A stretch of DNA of 49,887 nucleotides from Methanobacteriota archaeon. GTDB lineage: Archaea > Thermoplasmatota > Poseidoniia > Poseidoniales > Thalassarchaeaceae. The stretch covers positions 1 to 49,887 of the forward strand of contig PBPH01000011.1 in assembly GCA_002725475.1 (NCBI GenBank), in the 5' to 3' direction. Shown here piece by piece: positions 42,692 to 49,887 of this stretch. The notes under the pieces are model-generated. The model searched no databases, was not told the DNA's origin, and saw only the letters and a list, made by a program, of their open reading frames with translations. Every line of letters starts with the position of its first letter. Within the stretch, counting starts at the first letter, position 1. Position numbers and translations under genes: made by a program.

Positions 42692-44893
42692 ATGTCCTTG
42701 AACCTCTTGGTGTTGCATATGTCTGGGGGCCCGCCATCTGTGGAAGACGCTTATCCACTACCCGATGATATACATGTAAATGAGGACGGTTTCATACCTC
42801 CTGAGGATTTGGTGGCACATTTCGATGCAGATCACGATGGAAATGTTACAGCAGAAGAATTTGTAGAAGTTTCAAACTACGATAAACTAGACAAGAACCT
42901 AGAACGAATCAAAAATCGTAGAAGTGGTAGAAAGGGCATTTTCCGTGGCCCTGAGGGTTTGACGTTCCTTGGTGGGTTAGCATACGGCCTCGTATTTTTC
43001 GGTCTCCTATCTGCGATGTCATCAGGATTATTAGGCAATGAAATCAATGATTCAGTTTGGCTCGATCAAAAGGTATCAGATTCTCCGCTAGATCCTGCAG
43101 GTGAATGTTTGGACAGTTCCGGAGTGGTTTGGATTAATATTTGGGCAGATAATGATGCAAAAAAAATACGAATGCGGGTATTTAACGCAGAACCATTCGA
43201 AGATGAATCCAAGGATCTTAGGTGGGTACTTTCCAATGAAGAGAAGCAGGTTGCTGAATCAAGTATAGGAAATCGTTCTGAAGGTTATTTTGATTTTGCT
43301 CCTTACAATGATGGAGAATATGTCCTGAATGTATTTTTCCACAATACTTCAAATTACAATATGTCTGAACACGATAATTCCTCTGCAGATGCTCCGCTTT
43401 ACACAGATGGTCCAGTTACATTGACTCTTGACATCCATACTAGTAAGTCCACATTACCTTGGGTGGATGAATCTGAAAAGGTTAAGGAAGCCAGCTTAGT
43501 CGAGGATGGTGATAGGGTTTGCTTGACCCTTCGTCAATTAGGTGGTTGGGGTTGGGCCCTAATGACTGCTGAATGGGCAGGGGGGCGTGAAACTGCAATG
43601 CTCACAGGCGGTTCGGCAGGAGTGCCTGCTTGGTGGATGGCTTTCATCTCCCTCTCGATGAGTGTATTTTTCCTCTGTGTTCAGTACCCCCTAATGTATC
43701 GGTTCTATCACAAAGAAATAGATGACATTCTAAGTGAGGATGAAATTCGTAGGATTGTTCAAAGATCTTTGGAAAGGTGCGAACAGAAATTCCACTTGTC
43801 TATTGATTGGACCGAGTACAAGATGCAGAAAAGGTCACTTTCAATTGATGTTCTTGTTCCTTACAGAGCCACTCAATCCGCAGTAATTGAGGCAGGTCAA
43901 GTTACAACTGCAATGTTGAAAGAGGTTTTAGAAGATTTCAAAATTTATGGTGAATTGACACCTTTACAATTGAAAGCTAGGGCGCTTGATGACCATCACG
44001 GTGCATTTGAATCACTGTCCCAAGGGCGTGGCGATATAGAACTTCCAGAATTAAATGTTGAGAGGCCTGCTTTAGTGCAGGATTACTCCGATTTCTTTAG
44101 CGGTATCCACAATTCTGCAGCATTGGAAAAGCATGTTGAAGGTTGTATCAAAGATTTTTTGAGCAACAACAAACTGGAAGGTTACCATTTGATTGGAGTA
44201 GATAATAATACTGTTGTAATTAGGTTGATTTACAAACCAAAAATGCGTTTCGCTTTCCTCAAATTCGCCAAATCATATTTTGAAATTCAGGATGAATTGA
44301 AAGCACATCTGTATAGAACAGTTCCAAAGGATTCTGACAATCTTGAATTCGTTGTTTCGTGTCGAAATGAAATTGCAACTTTAGCAGACCGTTCAGGAGC
44401 GGGTAGGACTGAAAGTGGAGTAGGTGAGCACCAAGGTCAAGCATTCGTTGCCCGTCAAGATGGAATTGCAGGAACAATCCTTCAGAGTCAGTTCATGGGC
44501 GATATTCTATCTTCTGTTGAGTACGTTGCGCACGAGAATCGCGAAAAAATTGACCGTTGGGGATTCTTTGGGCTAATTGTATTCGTTTGGATTCCCTTCA
44601 TGGCCTCAGGAGTACTTGTAGGAGCTATGATGGGGCTAGTTGCCCGAATGCCATTCCTACGTGTTTTGACAGCGTGTTTCATCGGTGGTGCAGCAGCATC
44701 AGTTACTTGGGCATATACTGCTGAAAGCATTATTGAAGTATTGCATGCACTAAATGCTGAATTGTTCATCCCAATTATCATCGGAGTGATTTTCATCGCT
44801 GCAATTATGCATATTAGAACTAACAAGAGGCGGAGAAAAGAAAAATTATTCCAGGGTTCGATTAAATTTTTCAAGGGTGAAACTACTGAATAA
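42692..44893 (+). CDS. Membrane protein with N-terminal EF-hands, function unknown
   Basis: 733 residues from ATG 42692. ATG 42653 would pass through the palindrome and ATG 42719 (MSGGPPSVEDAY) is also plausible. A canonical EF-hand loop is present (DADHDGNVTAEE, codons from 42824), and just before it a degenerate loop containing NEDGFIPPED, giving a paired EF-hand that should bind calcium. A helix (LAYGLVFFGLLSAMSSGLL), a beta domain of about 200 residues, another helix (MAFISLSMSVFFLCVQYPLMY), a soluble region of about 280 residues and three C-terminal helices (about 625-715) follow. The family was not recognised. It may gate or sense calcium. Confidence 0.82.
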   Translation: MSLNLLVLHMSGGPPSVEDAYPLPDDIHVNEDGFIPPEDLVAHFDADHDGNVTAEEFVEVSNYDKLDKNLERIKNRRSGRKGIFRGPEGLTFLGGLAYGLVFFGLLSAMSSGLLGNEINDSVWLDQKVSDSPLDPAGECLDSSGVVWINIWADNDAKKIRMRVFNAEPFEDESKDLRWVLSNEEKQVAESSIGNRSEGYFDFAPYNDGEYVLNVFFHNTSNYNMSEHDNSSADAPLYTDGPVTLTLDIHTSKSTLPWVDESEKVKEASLVEDGDRVCLTLRQLGGWGWALMTAEWAGGRETAMLTGGSAGVPAWWMAFISLSMSVFFLCVQYPLMYRFYHKEIDDILSEDEIRRIVQRSLERCEQKFHLSIDWTEYKMQKRSLSIDVLVPYRATQSAVIEAGQVTTAMLKEVLEDFKIYGELTPLQLKARALDDHHGAFESLSQGRGDIELPELNVERPALVQDYSDFFSGIHNSAALEKHVEGCIKDFLSNNKLEGYHLIGVDNNTVVIRLIYKPKMRFAFLKFAKSYFEIQDELKAHLYRTVPKDSDNLEFVVSCRNEIATLADRSGAGRTESGVGEHQGQAFVARQDGIAGTILQSQFMGDILSSVEYVAHENREKIDRWGFFGLIVFVWIPFMASGVLVGAMMGLVARMPFLRVLTACFIGGAAASVTWAYTAESIIEVLHALNAELFIPIIIGVIFIAAIMHIRTNKRRRKEKLFQGSIKFFKGETTE

Positions 44894-44908
44894 ATTGCAT
44901 ATTTAGGG

Positions 44909-44915
44909 TATAAAT
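44909..44915 (+). promoter_or_regulatory. TATA box of the DUF3147 gene
   Basis: TATAAAT is centred 33 bases before the ATG at 44945. At the usual archaeal distance of about 26 bases, transcription would start around 44938, giving a very short or absent leader. Confidence 0.5.
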
Positions 44916-44944
44916 CAAATCCCTCCGGCTATTTTGAACCGTAC

Positions 44945-45301
44945 ATGGTGTGGTGGCAATTGGTTGTACGAGGTCTTCTATCAGGGGGTTTAGTTGTAGG
45001 TGCAAGCGAGTTAGCAAAGCGGAACGAATTGATGGGAGCCTTACTAGTTTCAATTCCTTTGATTTCTATTCTAGCAATAATTTGGTTATACAACGACTCT
45101 TCCGATACAGAGCAGGTTGCTAACTTCACTACAGGCATTCTATGGCTGGTAATTCCCTCTTTGACCTTATTTATCTCATTACCAATATTCCTACGTAGAG
45201 GAATTGAGTTTTGGCCAGCACTAGGTGCTGCTTGCCTCTTGACAATTATTGCTTACTATATCGGTGTGCAACTAGCTACAAAGTATTCAGAAATTACTTG
45301 A
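44945..45301 (+). CDS. DUF3147 family membrane protein
   Basis: 118 residues from ATG. Four hydrophobic helices nearly fill the protein. The conserved opening RGLLSGGLVVGASELAKRNE, the segment GALLVSIPLISILAIIWLYND and the later WLVIPSLTLFISLPIFLRRG are the DUF3147 pattern. The biochemical role of the family is unknown. Its TGA stop is directly followed, with no base between, by the stop of the convergent permease gene. Confidence 0.88.
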   Translation: MVWWQLVVRGLLSGGLVVGASELAKRNELMGALLVSIPLISILAIIWLYNDSSDTEQVANFTTGILWLVIPSLTLFISLPIFLRRGIEFWPALGAACLLTIIAYYIGVQLATKYSEIT

Positions 45302-47731
45302 TTACTGTGATAGGTTCTTGACATTCTCAACTAGATCCATTTTCTTGATCCTCCACATTCCAAAGGGTGTCAAAGAGATTGAGATAAATACAACAATTCC
45401 AATAAGTAGGAAGATAGATTCATTGGAAGGTGCGACGGTGAAATAAGCCGTCCAAGTAATGAATGATGCCATCAACAATTTCGTCCCCAGAATTGAGAAA
45501 ACGCAACCCAATATTCCGCCAACTAATCCTATTCCAAGATGTTCTCCAAATAGCATCAATCCTAGTCGATTATTGGATGCGCCCAAGACTCTGAGGGTGG
45601 CCAATTCAGTATCTCTCTCTGCTAGGTTCATGACGAGTGTGTTGAACAATACAGCGACGGCAATCAAGATCCCTAAGCCCTCTATTGCTAGGTAAATTCC
45701 TTCTTGTTCTTCCATGAGTTTTTCAAAGGAAATGAGCGTATCCTCTCTCTCTGTAATCCCCAATGAGCTCTGAGCCAATTGTCCGTCAGGTTCCACTCCC
45801 TCTGGCAATTGAAGCATCACAACTGTGGCTTCCAATCCAATGACTTCGGCTAAATCGGCACGGTGGAAATAAACTGTACGGGAAATTTCACCTATGGTGA
45901 AACCAGTGATTTTGACCTCTACAGTTTTAGTTCCGAAAACGATTGATTGAGTGTCACCAATATCCCAACCGAGGAAATGATTGATCCCCTCATCAACTAG
46001 GACTTCAGGAATGTCCTGATTCGCAGACGGTAAATTTCCTTCTGAAAGATGTACCAAATACATCGATTCGCCGGCCTCAGTGGCGACATTTTGAAGTCCA
46101 TAAGCTGTCAATTGTCGATTATCTCCCTCAGGATTGCCGGGGAAGATAATCATGAGTTCATGTTCAGCCTCATTTTCATCTGCCCATTCAACGATGGCAT
46201 CTTCATTGCCCATTGTGAATGCCTGAGCGTCCCAACTTTGTCGTTTTTCTAAACCTCCAAGGAAGATTTCGCCAAAGGAATCCATCATTATTACCATTGA
46301 TCCAAAAATCAACATTGAAAGTCCCACGGCAAAGAATGTCAGCATCAATCGAACCGGTTTTCGGACGCTGGAGCGAATGGTCAATCCAACGGTTGCAGGT
46401 AACTTTGAAGTCATCTTCTGCAATTTTCTAGAAGAGACGCGAATTTCGTGCTGCCCAAGCAACACTTCCAGTGGTTGCAACCTAGATGCCTGCCAAGCAG
46501 GTCTTAACCCCGATAAGAACGAGATTAGCATTGCAATTATTACAATCTCACTCACTAAATTTGTTGGCAACGAAGGATTAGTGATAGGTATTCCAATGAT
46601 GTCTTCATACATTGAAAGCATGGCAGGAGCTCCAAAAAATACGCCAGGAATTGCACCCAATACACAACCAATGGCCCCAATGAAAATCGGAGCGATGACG
46701 TAACCGGGCATTATCGACATGCGCTTCACTCCAAGTGTGCGAAGAACTGCAATTTCCTTGGCCTGTGACTGTATCAATCGCTGTAGGCTTAGGAAAATGG
46801 TGATTCCTGCGACGACCGCTAGCATTCCTGTAATGACTGGATAGGATTTCATTGCCCCTTCTGCATCGGCCCGCAAGAATTCGACCGAAGTGACTCCTGT
46901 GCGATCATAAACACCCATCGGCGAATCATCGTTATCTGCTGCAATTGCTGAAATATCTGTGATTAGAGATGTCAAACCATTCGCATCTGCATCTTGTGAA
47001 TCCGGTGTCCCAACAACATCAATCAACAATAAATTAGATTCACCTGCGCTCAAATTTGCAAGCGCTTCAAGCCCCTCATCCGTCATGTAACCAGTCACAA
47101 ATGTTCCCGGTTGTGCAGGCAGAATTTCACCTTCTATTGTGAAGTACAAATGATTAGAATGGAAACCGATGCCTACCACAGTATAGTTCAATGCAAAGCC
47201 GGCACCTGCGCTGATATTGACGATATCACCGAGCCCAAGGTGGAGTCCCTCGGCTGCATGCTGGTCGATAACAATCTCATCGACTGCAGAGGCTAATCTT
47301 CCAGAACAGCAATCGTGTTCAGGAATCCAAACTTTGTCAACTTCACCTTCGTCAATTCCATGCCAAACAGCAGGTATCATGCCAACATCTTCATCTTCAC
47401 TGAAAAATTGGCCATTGGATTTGAGGCGAGGTTCACAATAATCCAATTCAAAGTTTTCACTTTGCCACTGATTACGAATTTCTTGGCAGAGGTTCTCAGA
47501 GGTCGTAGCATTCCAATTTCCAGCATTGTTCTCAACCCAGACATCGGGTAGATTTACACCCTGTTCATTATCTTGATAGATGTCATCGTAAAGATTGGAA
47601 GCAGAATAAGCGTAAGCGCCGAAGGAAATTCCAGCGAAGGTACCAATAGCCACCATCAGAATTACTGCTGAAAGGCGTAACTTCGTGCGCCAAAGGCTTC
47701 TTGCGAGCCTCTTTGTCAGCAGCATGGACAT
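45302..47731 (-). CDS. MacB/FtsX-type ABC transporter permease
   Basis: 809 residues from ATG, after GAGGTGAT. The layout is that of two-unit FtsX permeases: an N-terminal helix (RLSAVILMVAIGTFAGISFGA), a large outside domain to about residue 300, three helices (about 300-410), a fourth and a second outside domain (about 460-680), and three C-terminal helices with the FtsX box (ETVLNLAERDTELATLRVLG region near 705-720). A similar box, QSQAKEIAVLRTLGVK, precedes the middle helices. Such proteins move lipoproteins or peptides, or work mechanically, rather than importing nutrients. Paired with the next ATPase. Confidence 0.9.
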   Translation of the reverse strand: MSMLLTKRLARSLWRTKLRLSAVILMVAIGTFAGISFGAYAYSASNLYDDIYQDNEQGVNLPDVWVENNAGNWNATTSENLCQEIRNQWQSENFELDYCEPRLKSNGQFFSEDEDVGMIPAVWHGIDEGEVDKVWIPEHDCCSGRLASAVDEIVIDQHAAEGLHLGLGDIVNISAGAGFALNYTVVGIGFHSNHLYFTIEGEILPAQPGTFVTGYMTDEGLEALANLSAGESNLLLIDVVGTPDSQDADANGLTSLITDISAIAADNDDSPMGVYDRTGVTSVEFLRADAEGAMKSYPVITGMLAVVAGITIFLSLQRLIQSQAKEIAVLRTLGVKRMSIMPGYVIAPIFIGAIGCVLGAIPGVFFGAPAMLSMYEDIIGIPITNPSLPTNLVSEIVIIAMLISFLSGLRPAWQASRLQPLEVLLGQHEIRVSSRKLQKMTSKLPATVGLTIRSSVRKPVRLMLTFFAVGLSMLIFGSMVIMMDSFGEIFLGGLEKRQSWDAQAFTMGNEDAIVEWADENEAEHELMIIFPGNPEGDNRQLTAYGLQNVATEAGESMYLVHLSEGNLPSANQDIPEVLVDEGINHFLGWDIGDTQSIVFGTKTVEVKITGFTIGEISRTVYFHRADLAEVIGLEATVVMLQLPEGVEPDGQLAQSSLGITEREDTLISFEKLMEEQEGIYLAIEGLGILIAVAVLFNTLVMNLAERDTELATLRVLGASNNRLGLMLFGEHLGIGLVGGILGCVFSILGTKLLMASFITWTAYFTVAPSNESIFLLIGIVVFISISLTPFGMWRIKKMDLVENVKNLSQ

Positions 47732-47740
47732 TGAATCACC

Positions 47741-48421
47741 TCAATTATTTACCTTTTCATCTGAAATTATTTTTCCACTATCTAGTCGTACAACTCTAGT
47801 TGCATATTTTGCTAGAGATTCATCGTGAGTGACCATGATTACTGTAATCTCCTCAGCTTCGCATGCTTTAACAAGAACTTCCATCACTTTAGTAGAAGTC
47901 GCAGAGTCTAGATTCCCTGTAAGTTCGTCACCCAGCAATAATTTAGGGCTCTTGGCTAAACTTCTAGCAATTGCTACTCGCTGTTGTTGCCCGCCACTAA
48001 TTTCCCCAGGGAATCTGTCAACTTCACCTTCTAGTCCAACCAATTTGAGCAATTCCAAAGCTCTATTCTTGTCACGTCCATCAGATAATTCCTGAATCAA
48101 AAGTATATTTTCTAACACTGTTAGATCTTGTAGTAGGTTGAAAAATTGAAAAACATATCCAATATTTTCTCTCCGAAAAGAGGTCATTTTCTCTGAATGC
48201 CCACGAGGTACTTCATGTCCTTCAAAAGTATATTTTCCAGCAGTAGGGTTGTCTAATGCTGCAACACAATTCAACAGAGTAGTCTTACCAGATCCTGATG
48301 GTCCAAGCAAAATTATCCGTTCCCCTTTATCGATATTCAAATCTATTCCATCAAGTGCTTTTACAGTCTCCGAAGGCATTACATAATGCCTTTTCATATC
48401 AGAAATTTCAACTAGACTCAT
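47741..48421 (-). CDS. LolD/MacB-type ABC ATPase
   Basis: 226 residues from ATG. Walker A GPSGSGKTT, Q-loop region VFQFFNLLQDLTVLENILL (about 88-106), signature ISGGQQQRVAIARSLA, Walker B LLLGDELTGNLD and switch His in VTHDESLA are all present. The D-E-L following Walker B and the LTVLENI segment are typical of LolD/MacB ATPases. It ends nine bases before the permease start, so the two form an operon with the ATPase first. Confidence 0.94.
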   Translation of the reverse strand: MSLVEISDMKRHYVMPSETVKALDGIDLNIDKGERIILLGPSGSGKTTLLNCVAALDNPTAGKYTFEGHEVPRGHSEKMTSFRRENIGYVFQFFNLLQDLTVLENILLIQELSDGRDKNRALELLKLVGLEGEVDRFPGEISGGQQQRVAIARSLAKSPKLLLGDELTGNLDSATSTKVMEVLVKACEAEEITVIMVTHDESLAKYATRVVRLDSGKIISDEKVNN

Positions 48422-48526
48422 AATCTCAGTTATGGGACAGGTTTTGTGTATGTCTACTTTTCTTAGACCATTATTAGAATAAACTACTTGCAGTCAGTTA
48501 TTTTCGAAAGGATTGGGGGCATAATA
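48422..48526. promoter_or_regulatory. Divergent intergenic region
   Basis: This 105-base gap lies between the LolD-type ATPase gene (minus) and xth (plus). TTAGAATAAACTA near 48474-48486 is the best TATA candidate for xth. No RNA gene or repeat was seen. Confidence 0.35.
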
Positions 48527-49306
48527 TTGAGAGTAGTAACTTGGAATCTCAATGGCATTCGTGCTGCTCATCGTAAAGGCATGGATGATTTTGTAAATGA
48601 CATAGATGCCGATGTGTGGTTATTCCAAGAGGTACGAGCTTTGCCTGAACAAATGCCAAGTGGTTGGAGTGCTGCTCCTGGTCATGAAGTAATTTGGCAT
48701 CCCGCTGAAAAAAAGGGATATTCAGGGGTATCCACTTGGTCTAGGGTTGAAATGACTGAACAAGGCCGTGGGATTGATACTGAATTGGATCCCCAAGATT
48801 TGGAGGGAAGAGTGCTTCATACCAAGCATGGAGAATTGGACTGTGTCAATATCTATTTGCCAAATGGTGGGGCTAGTATTGAGAGACAACAATATAAAGA
48901 CAAATGGCTAGAAGATTTGTTAATTTGGTCTCAGAAATTTATTGATTCTGATAAGCCAGCATTACTTTGCGGTGACTTGAATATAGCACATACTGAAAAT
49001 GATATTTGGAACCCTTCAGGGAATAGGAGGACCTCTGGCTTTTTACCTCATGAGAGGGAATGGTTCACTCGTTTATTGGCAACTGGTTGGAATGATTTAT
49101 TGCGGATTCAAGTTGGTGATGTGAAAGGTCCCTATTCATGGTGGTCTAATCGCGGTCAAGCAAGAGTGTTGAATCGTGGTTGGAGAATAGATTATGTTCT
49201 TGCAAATCATGCTGCAAAGGAGTTATTCAAATCTGCTAAAATATTGAGAGAAGGTGGACTTGTAGTTTCAGATCACGCTCCTTTAATTGTTGATTTGAAT
49301 ATGTAA
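48527..49306 (+). CDS. xth: Exodeoxyribonuclease III / AP endonuclease
   Basis: 259 residues from TTG 48527, giving M-RVVTWNLNGIRAA as in the family; a frame starting 13 codons earlier is less likely, and a G-rich site (GGATTGGGGG) precedes the TTG. Catalytic motifs are complete: WNLNGIRA, FQEVRA, NIYLPNGG, LCGDLNIAHTENDIWNP, GFLPHEREWF, WWSNRGQARVLNRGWRIDYVL and SDHAPLIVDL (last motifs stated by region, about residues 215-258). The enzyme cuts at abasic sites and removes 3' blocks in base excision repair. Confidence 0.95.
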   Translation: MRVVTWNLNGIRAAHRKGMDDFVNDIDADVWLFQEVRALPEQMPSGWSAAPGHEVIWHPAEKKGYSGVSTWSRVEMTEQGRGIDTELDPQDLEGRVLHTKHGELDCVNIYLPNGGASIERQQYKDKWLEDLLIWSQKFIDSDKPALLCGDLNIAHTENDIWNPSGNRRTSGFLPHEREWFTRLLATGWNDLLRIQVGDVKGPYSWWSNRGQARVLNRGWRIDYVLANHAAKELFKSAKILREGGLVVSDHAPLIVDLNM

Positions 49307-49330
49307 TACTTAGCGACATACTTTAGCATG

Positions 49331-49355
49331 GCTGCGCCCCCTTAGGGGCGCAAGC
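49331..49355 (+). promoter_or_regulatory. GC-rich hairpin before the DhnA-type aldolase gene
   Basis: TGCGCCCC and GGGGCGCA pair perfectly around CTTA (49333-49352), with two more pairs past a bulged A. No T-run follows, and the ribosome-binding GTGGAG and ATG lie ten bases on. It may end the xth transcript or structure the leader of the next gene. Confidence 0.5.
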
Positions 49356-49364
49356 GGTGTGGAG

Positions 49365-49887
49365 ATGGCTGAAACAGATATTGAGGAATTACGTGAAGAG
49401 CGTTTGAAAAGACTTCTTCCAACAGGCAGGGGAGTTTGGATTCCAATTGATCATGGGGCATCTGATTGGCCTGTTGATGGGTTACAAGACATTGGTACTT
49501 TAGTCGAAGAAATTACAAGAGGAAGGGGTGCTGATGCAATTGTTTGCCACCGTGGTCCATTAAAATCACATTATGATAATACCCATGATAATTGGCGTGG
49601 CGGATGGGTTCTTCACCTATCGGTATCTACGCGTCATAGTGGCGATAAAGCAGGCTGGAAAGTTCTTGCTGGTGAAGCCGTAAATGTAGTAGTATCAGCA
49701 GTTGAAAGAGGCGCGACTGGAGTGAGTGTTCAAGTTAATTTAGGAGATGAACATGAATCCAATATGTTGGCTACACTTGCATCTGTTGCAGACGAATGTC
49801 AATTATTAGGTGTGCCTTTATTGGGTATGATGTACCCAAGGGGAGAATATCTAAAATTAATGGATGGTGATGATACCAATGGCGTGG
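49365..49887 (+). CDS. DhnA-type class I aldolase (partial)
   Basis: The first 174 codons are in the window, and the gene runs off the end. Start ATG follows GGAG. GRGVWIPIDHGASDWPVDGL (near 22-41), ADAIVCHRG, and SAVERGATGVSVQVNLGDE with LLGMMYPRGEYL match the DhnA/FbaB family of TIM-barrel Schiff-base aldolases. Members include archaeal fructose-bisphosphate aldolase and 2-amino-3,7-dideoxy-heptulosonate synthase, the first step of an alternative aromatic pathway. The Schiff-base lysine lies beyond the window, so the two activities cannot be told apart here. Confidence 0.85.
   Translation, partial: MAETDIEELREERLKRLLPTGRGVWIPIDHGASDWPVDGLQDIGTLVEEITRGRGADAIVCHRGPLKSHYDNTHDNWRGGWVLHLSVSTRHSGDKAGWKVLAGEAVNVVVSAVERGATGVSVQVNLGDEHESNMLATLASVADECQLLGVPLLGMMYPRGEYLKLMDGDDTNGV

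Noticed and set aside
1..49887. Mobile elements, CRISPR arrays, prophage or toxin-antitoxin genes
   Set aside because: No transposase, integrase, spaced direct repeats, phage structural gene or recognisable toxin pair was seen on reading the coding frames and gaps.

Overview
This window looks like a piece of a planktonic marine euryarchaeon, most likely Marine Group II (Candidatus Poseidoniales) or the related Marine Group III. The evidence is an archaeal gene set (two-subunit 2-oxoacid:ferredoxin oxidoreductase, archaeal RqcH/NEMF, a Gar1-like RNP protein) alongside a bacterial-type glycerol-3-phosphate dehydrogenase, very large secreted FG-GAP and thrombospondin-3 proteins, moderate GC, dense packing and AGGTGA-type ribosome binding sites. 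The assignment rests on gene content and is inference.

Layout. 1-8.3 kb: the end of a plus-strand gene, a secreted glycine-rich protein, RqcH, LemA facing a GIDE-like membrane protein, a Nudix/metallo-beta-lactamase fusion, a 52-residue membrane protein and tRNA-Gln(CTG). 8.4-12.2 kb: a minus-strand operon of korA-korB, an aldo/keto reductase and a tiny membrane protein. 12.4-17 kb: a membrane-anchored cyclophilin, aconitase and an unknown protein. 17-25 kb: a 2119-residue surface protein, two hairpins and S-adenosylhomocysteinase. 25-30 kb: AlkD-like protein, TPR protein, DUF2061 protein, a stand-alone TFIIB-type zinc ribbon, a Gar1-like protein with a FUS-like zinc finger and RGG tail, and a secreted protein with a sorting-type C-terminus. 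30-32 kb: an ABC-2 exporter pair. 33-35.7 kb: an ABC importer whose lipoprotein is a transferrin-like protein. 35.7-38.4 kb: gpsA with a small winged-helix gene, tRNA-Leu(TAG), cytidine deaminase and uracil phosphoribosyltransferase. 38.4-45.3 kb: surface and membrane proteins. 45.3-49.9 kb: a MacB/LolD-type ABC system, exonuclease III and the start of a DhnA-type aldolase.

The most exciting system is at 32985-35690. Three copies of a TTAGG-N4-CCTAA palindrome precede a lipoprotein that keeps all four iron ligands of eukaryotic transferrin (Asp, Tyr, Tyr, His), the anion-binding Thr, a Lys in place of the anion-binding Arg, a conserved cysteine pair and the trigger-type Lys. It is followed by PhnC-like and PhnE-like ATPase and permease genes. 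I infer a metal-repressed ferric-iron/carbonate importer: a prokaryotic transferrin working as an ABC binding protein. Automatic annotation would probably call it phosphonate transport.

Two genome-style observations also stand out. Seven protein-coding convergent pairs meet tail to tail within -4 to +2 bases. Short perfect GC-rich palindromes sit just before several genes. I saw no CRISPR array, insertion sequence, integrase or prophage gene.
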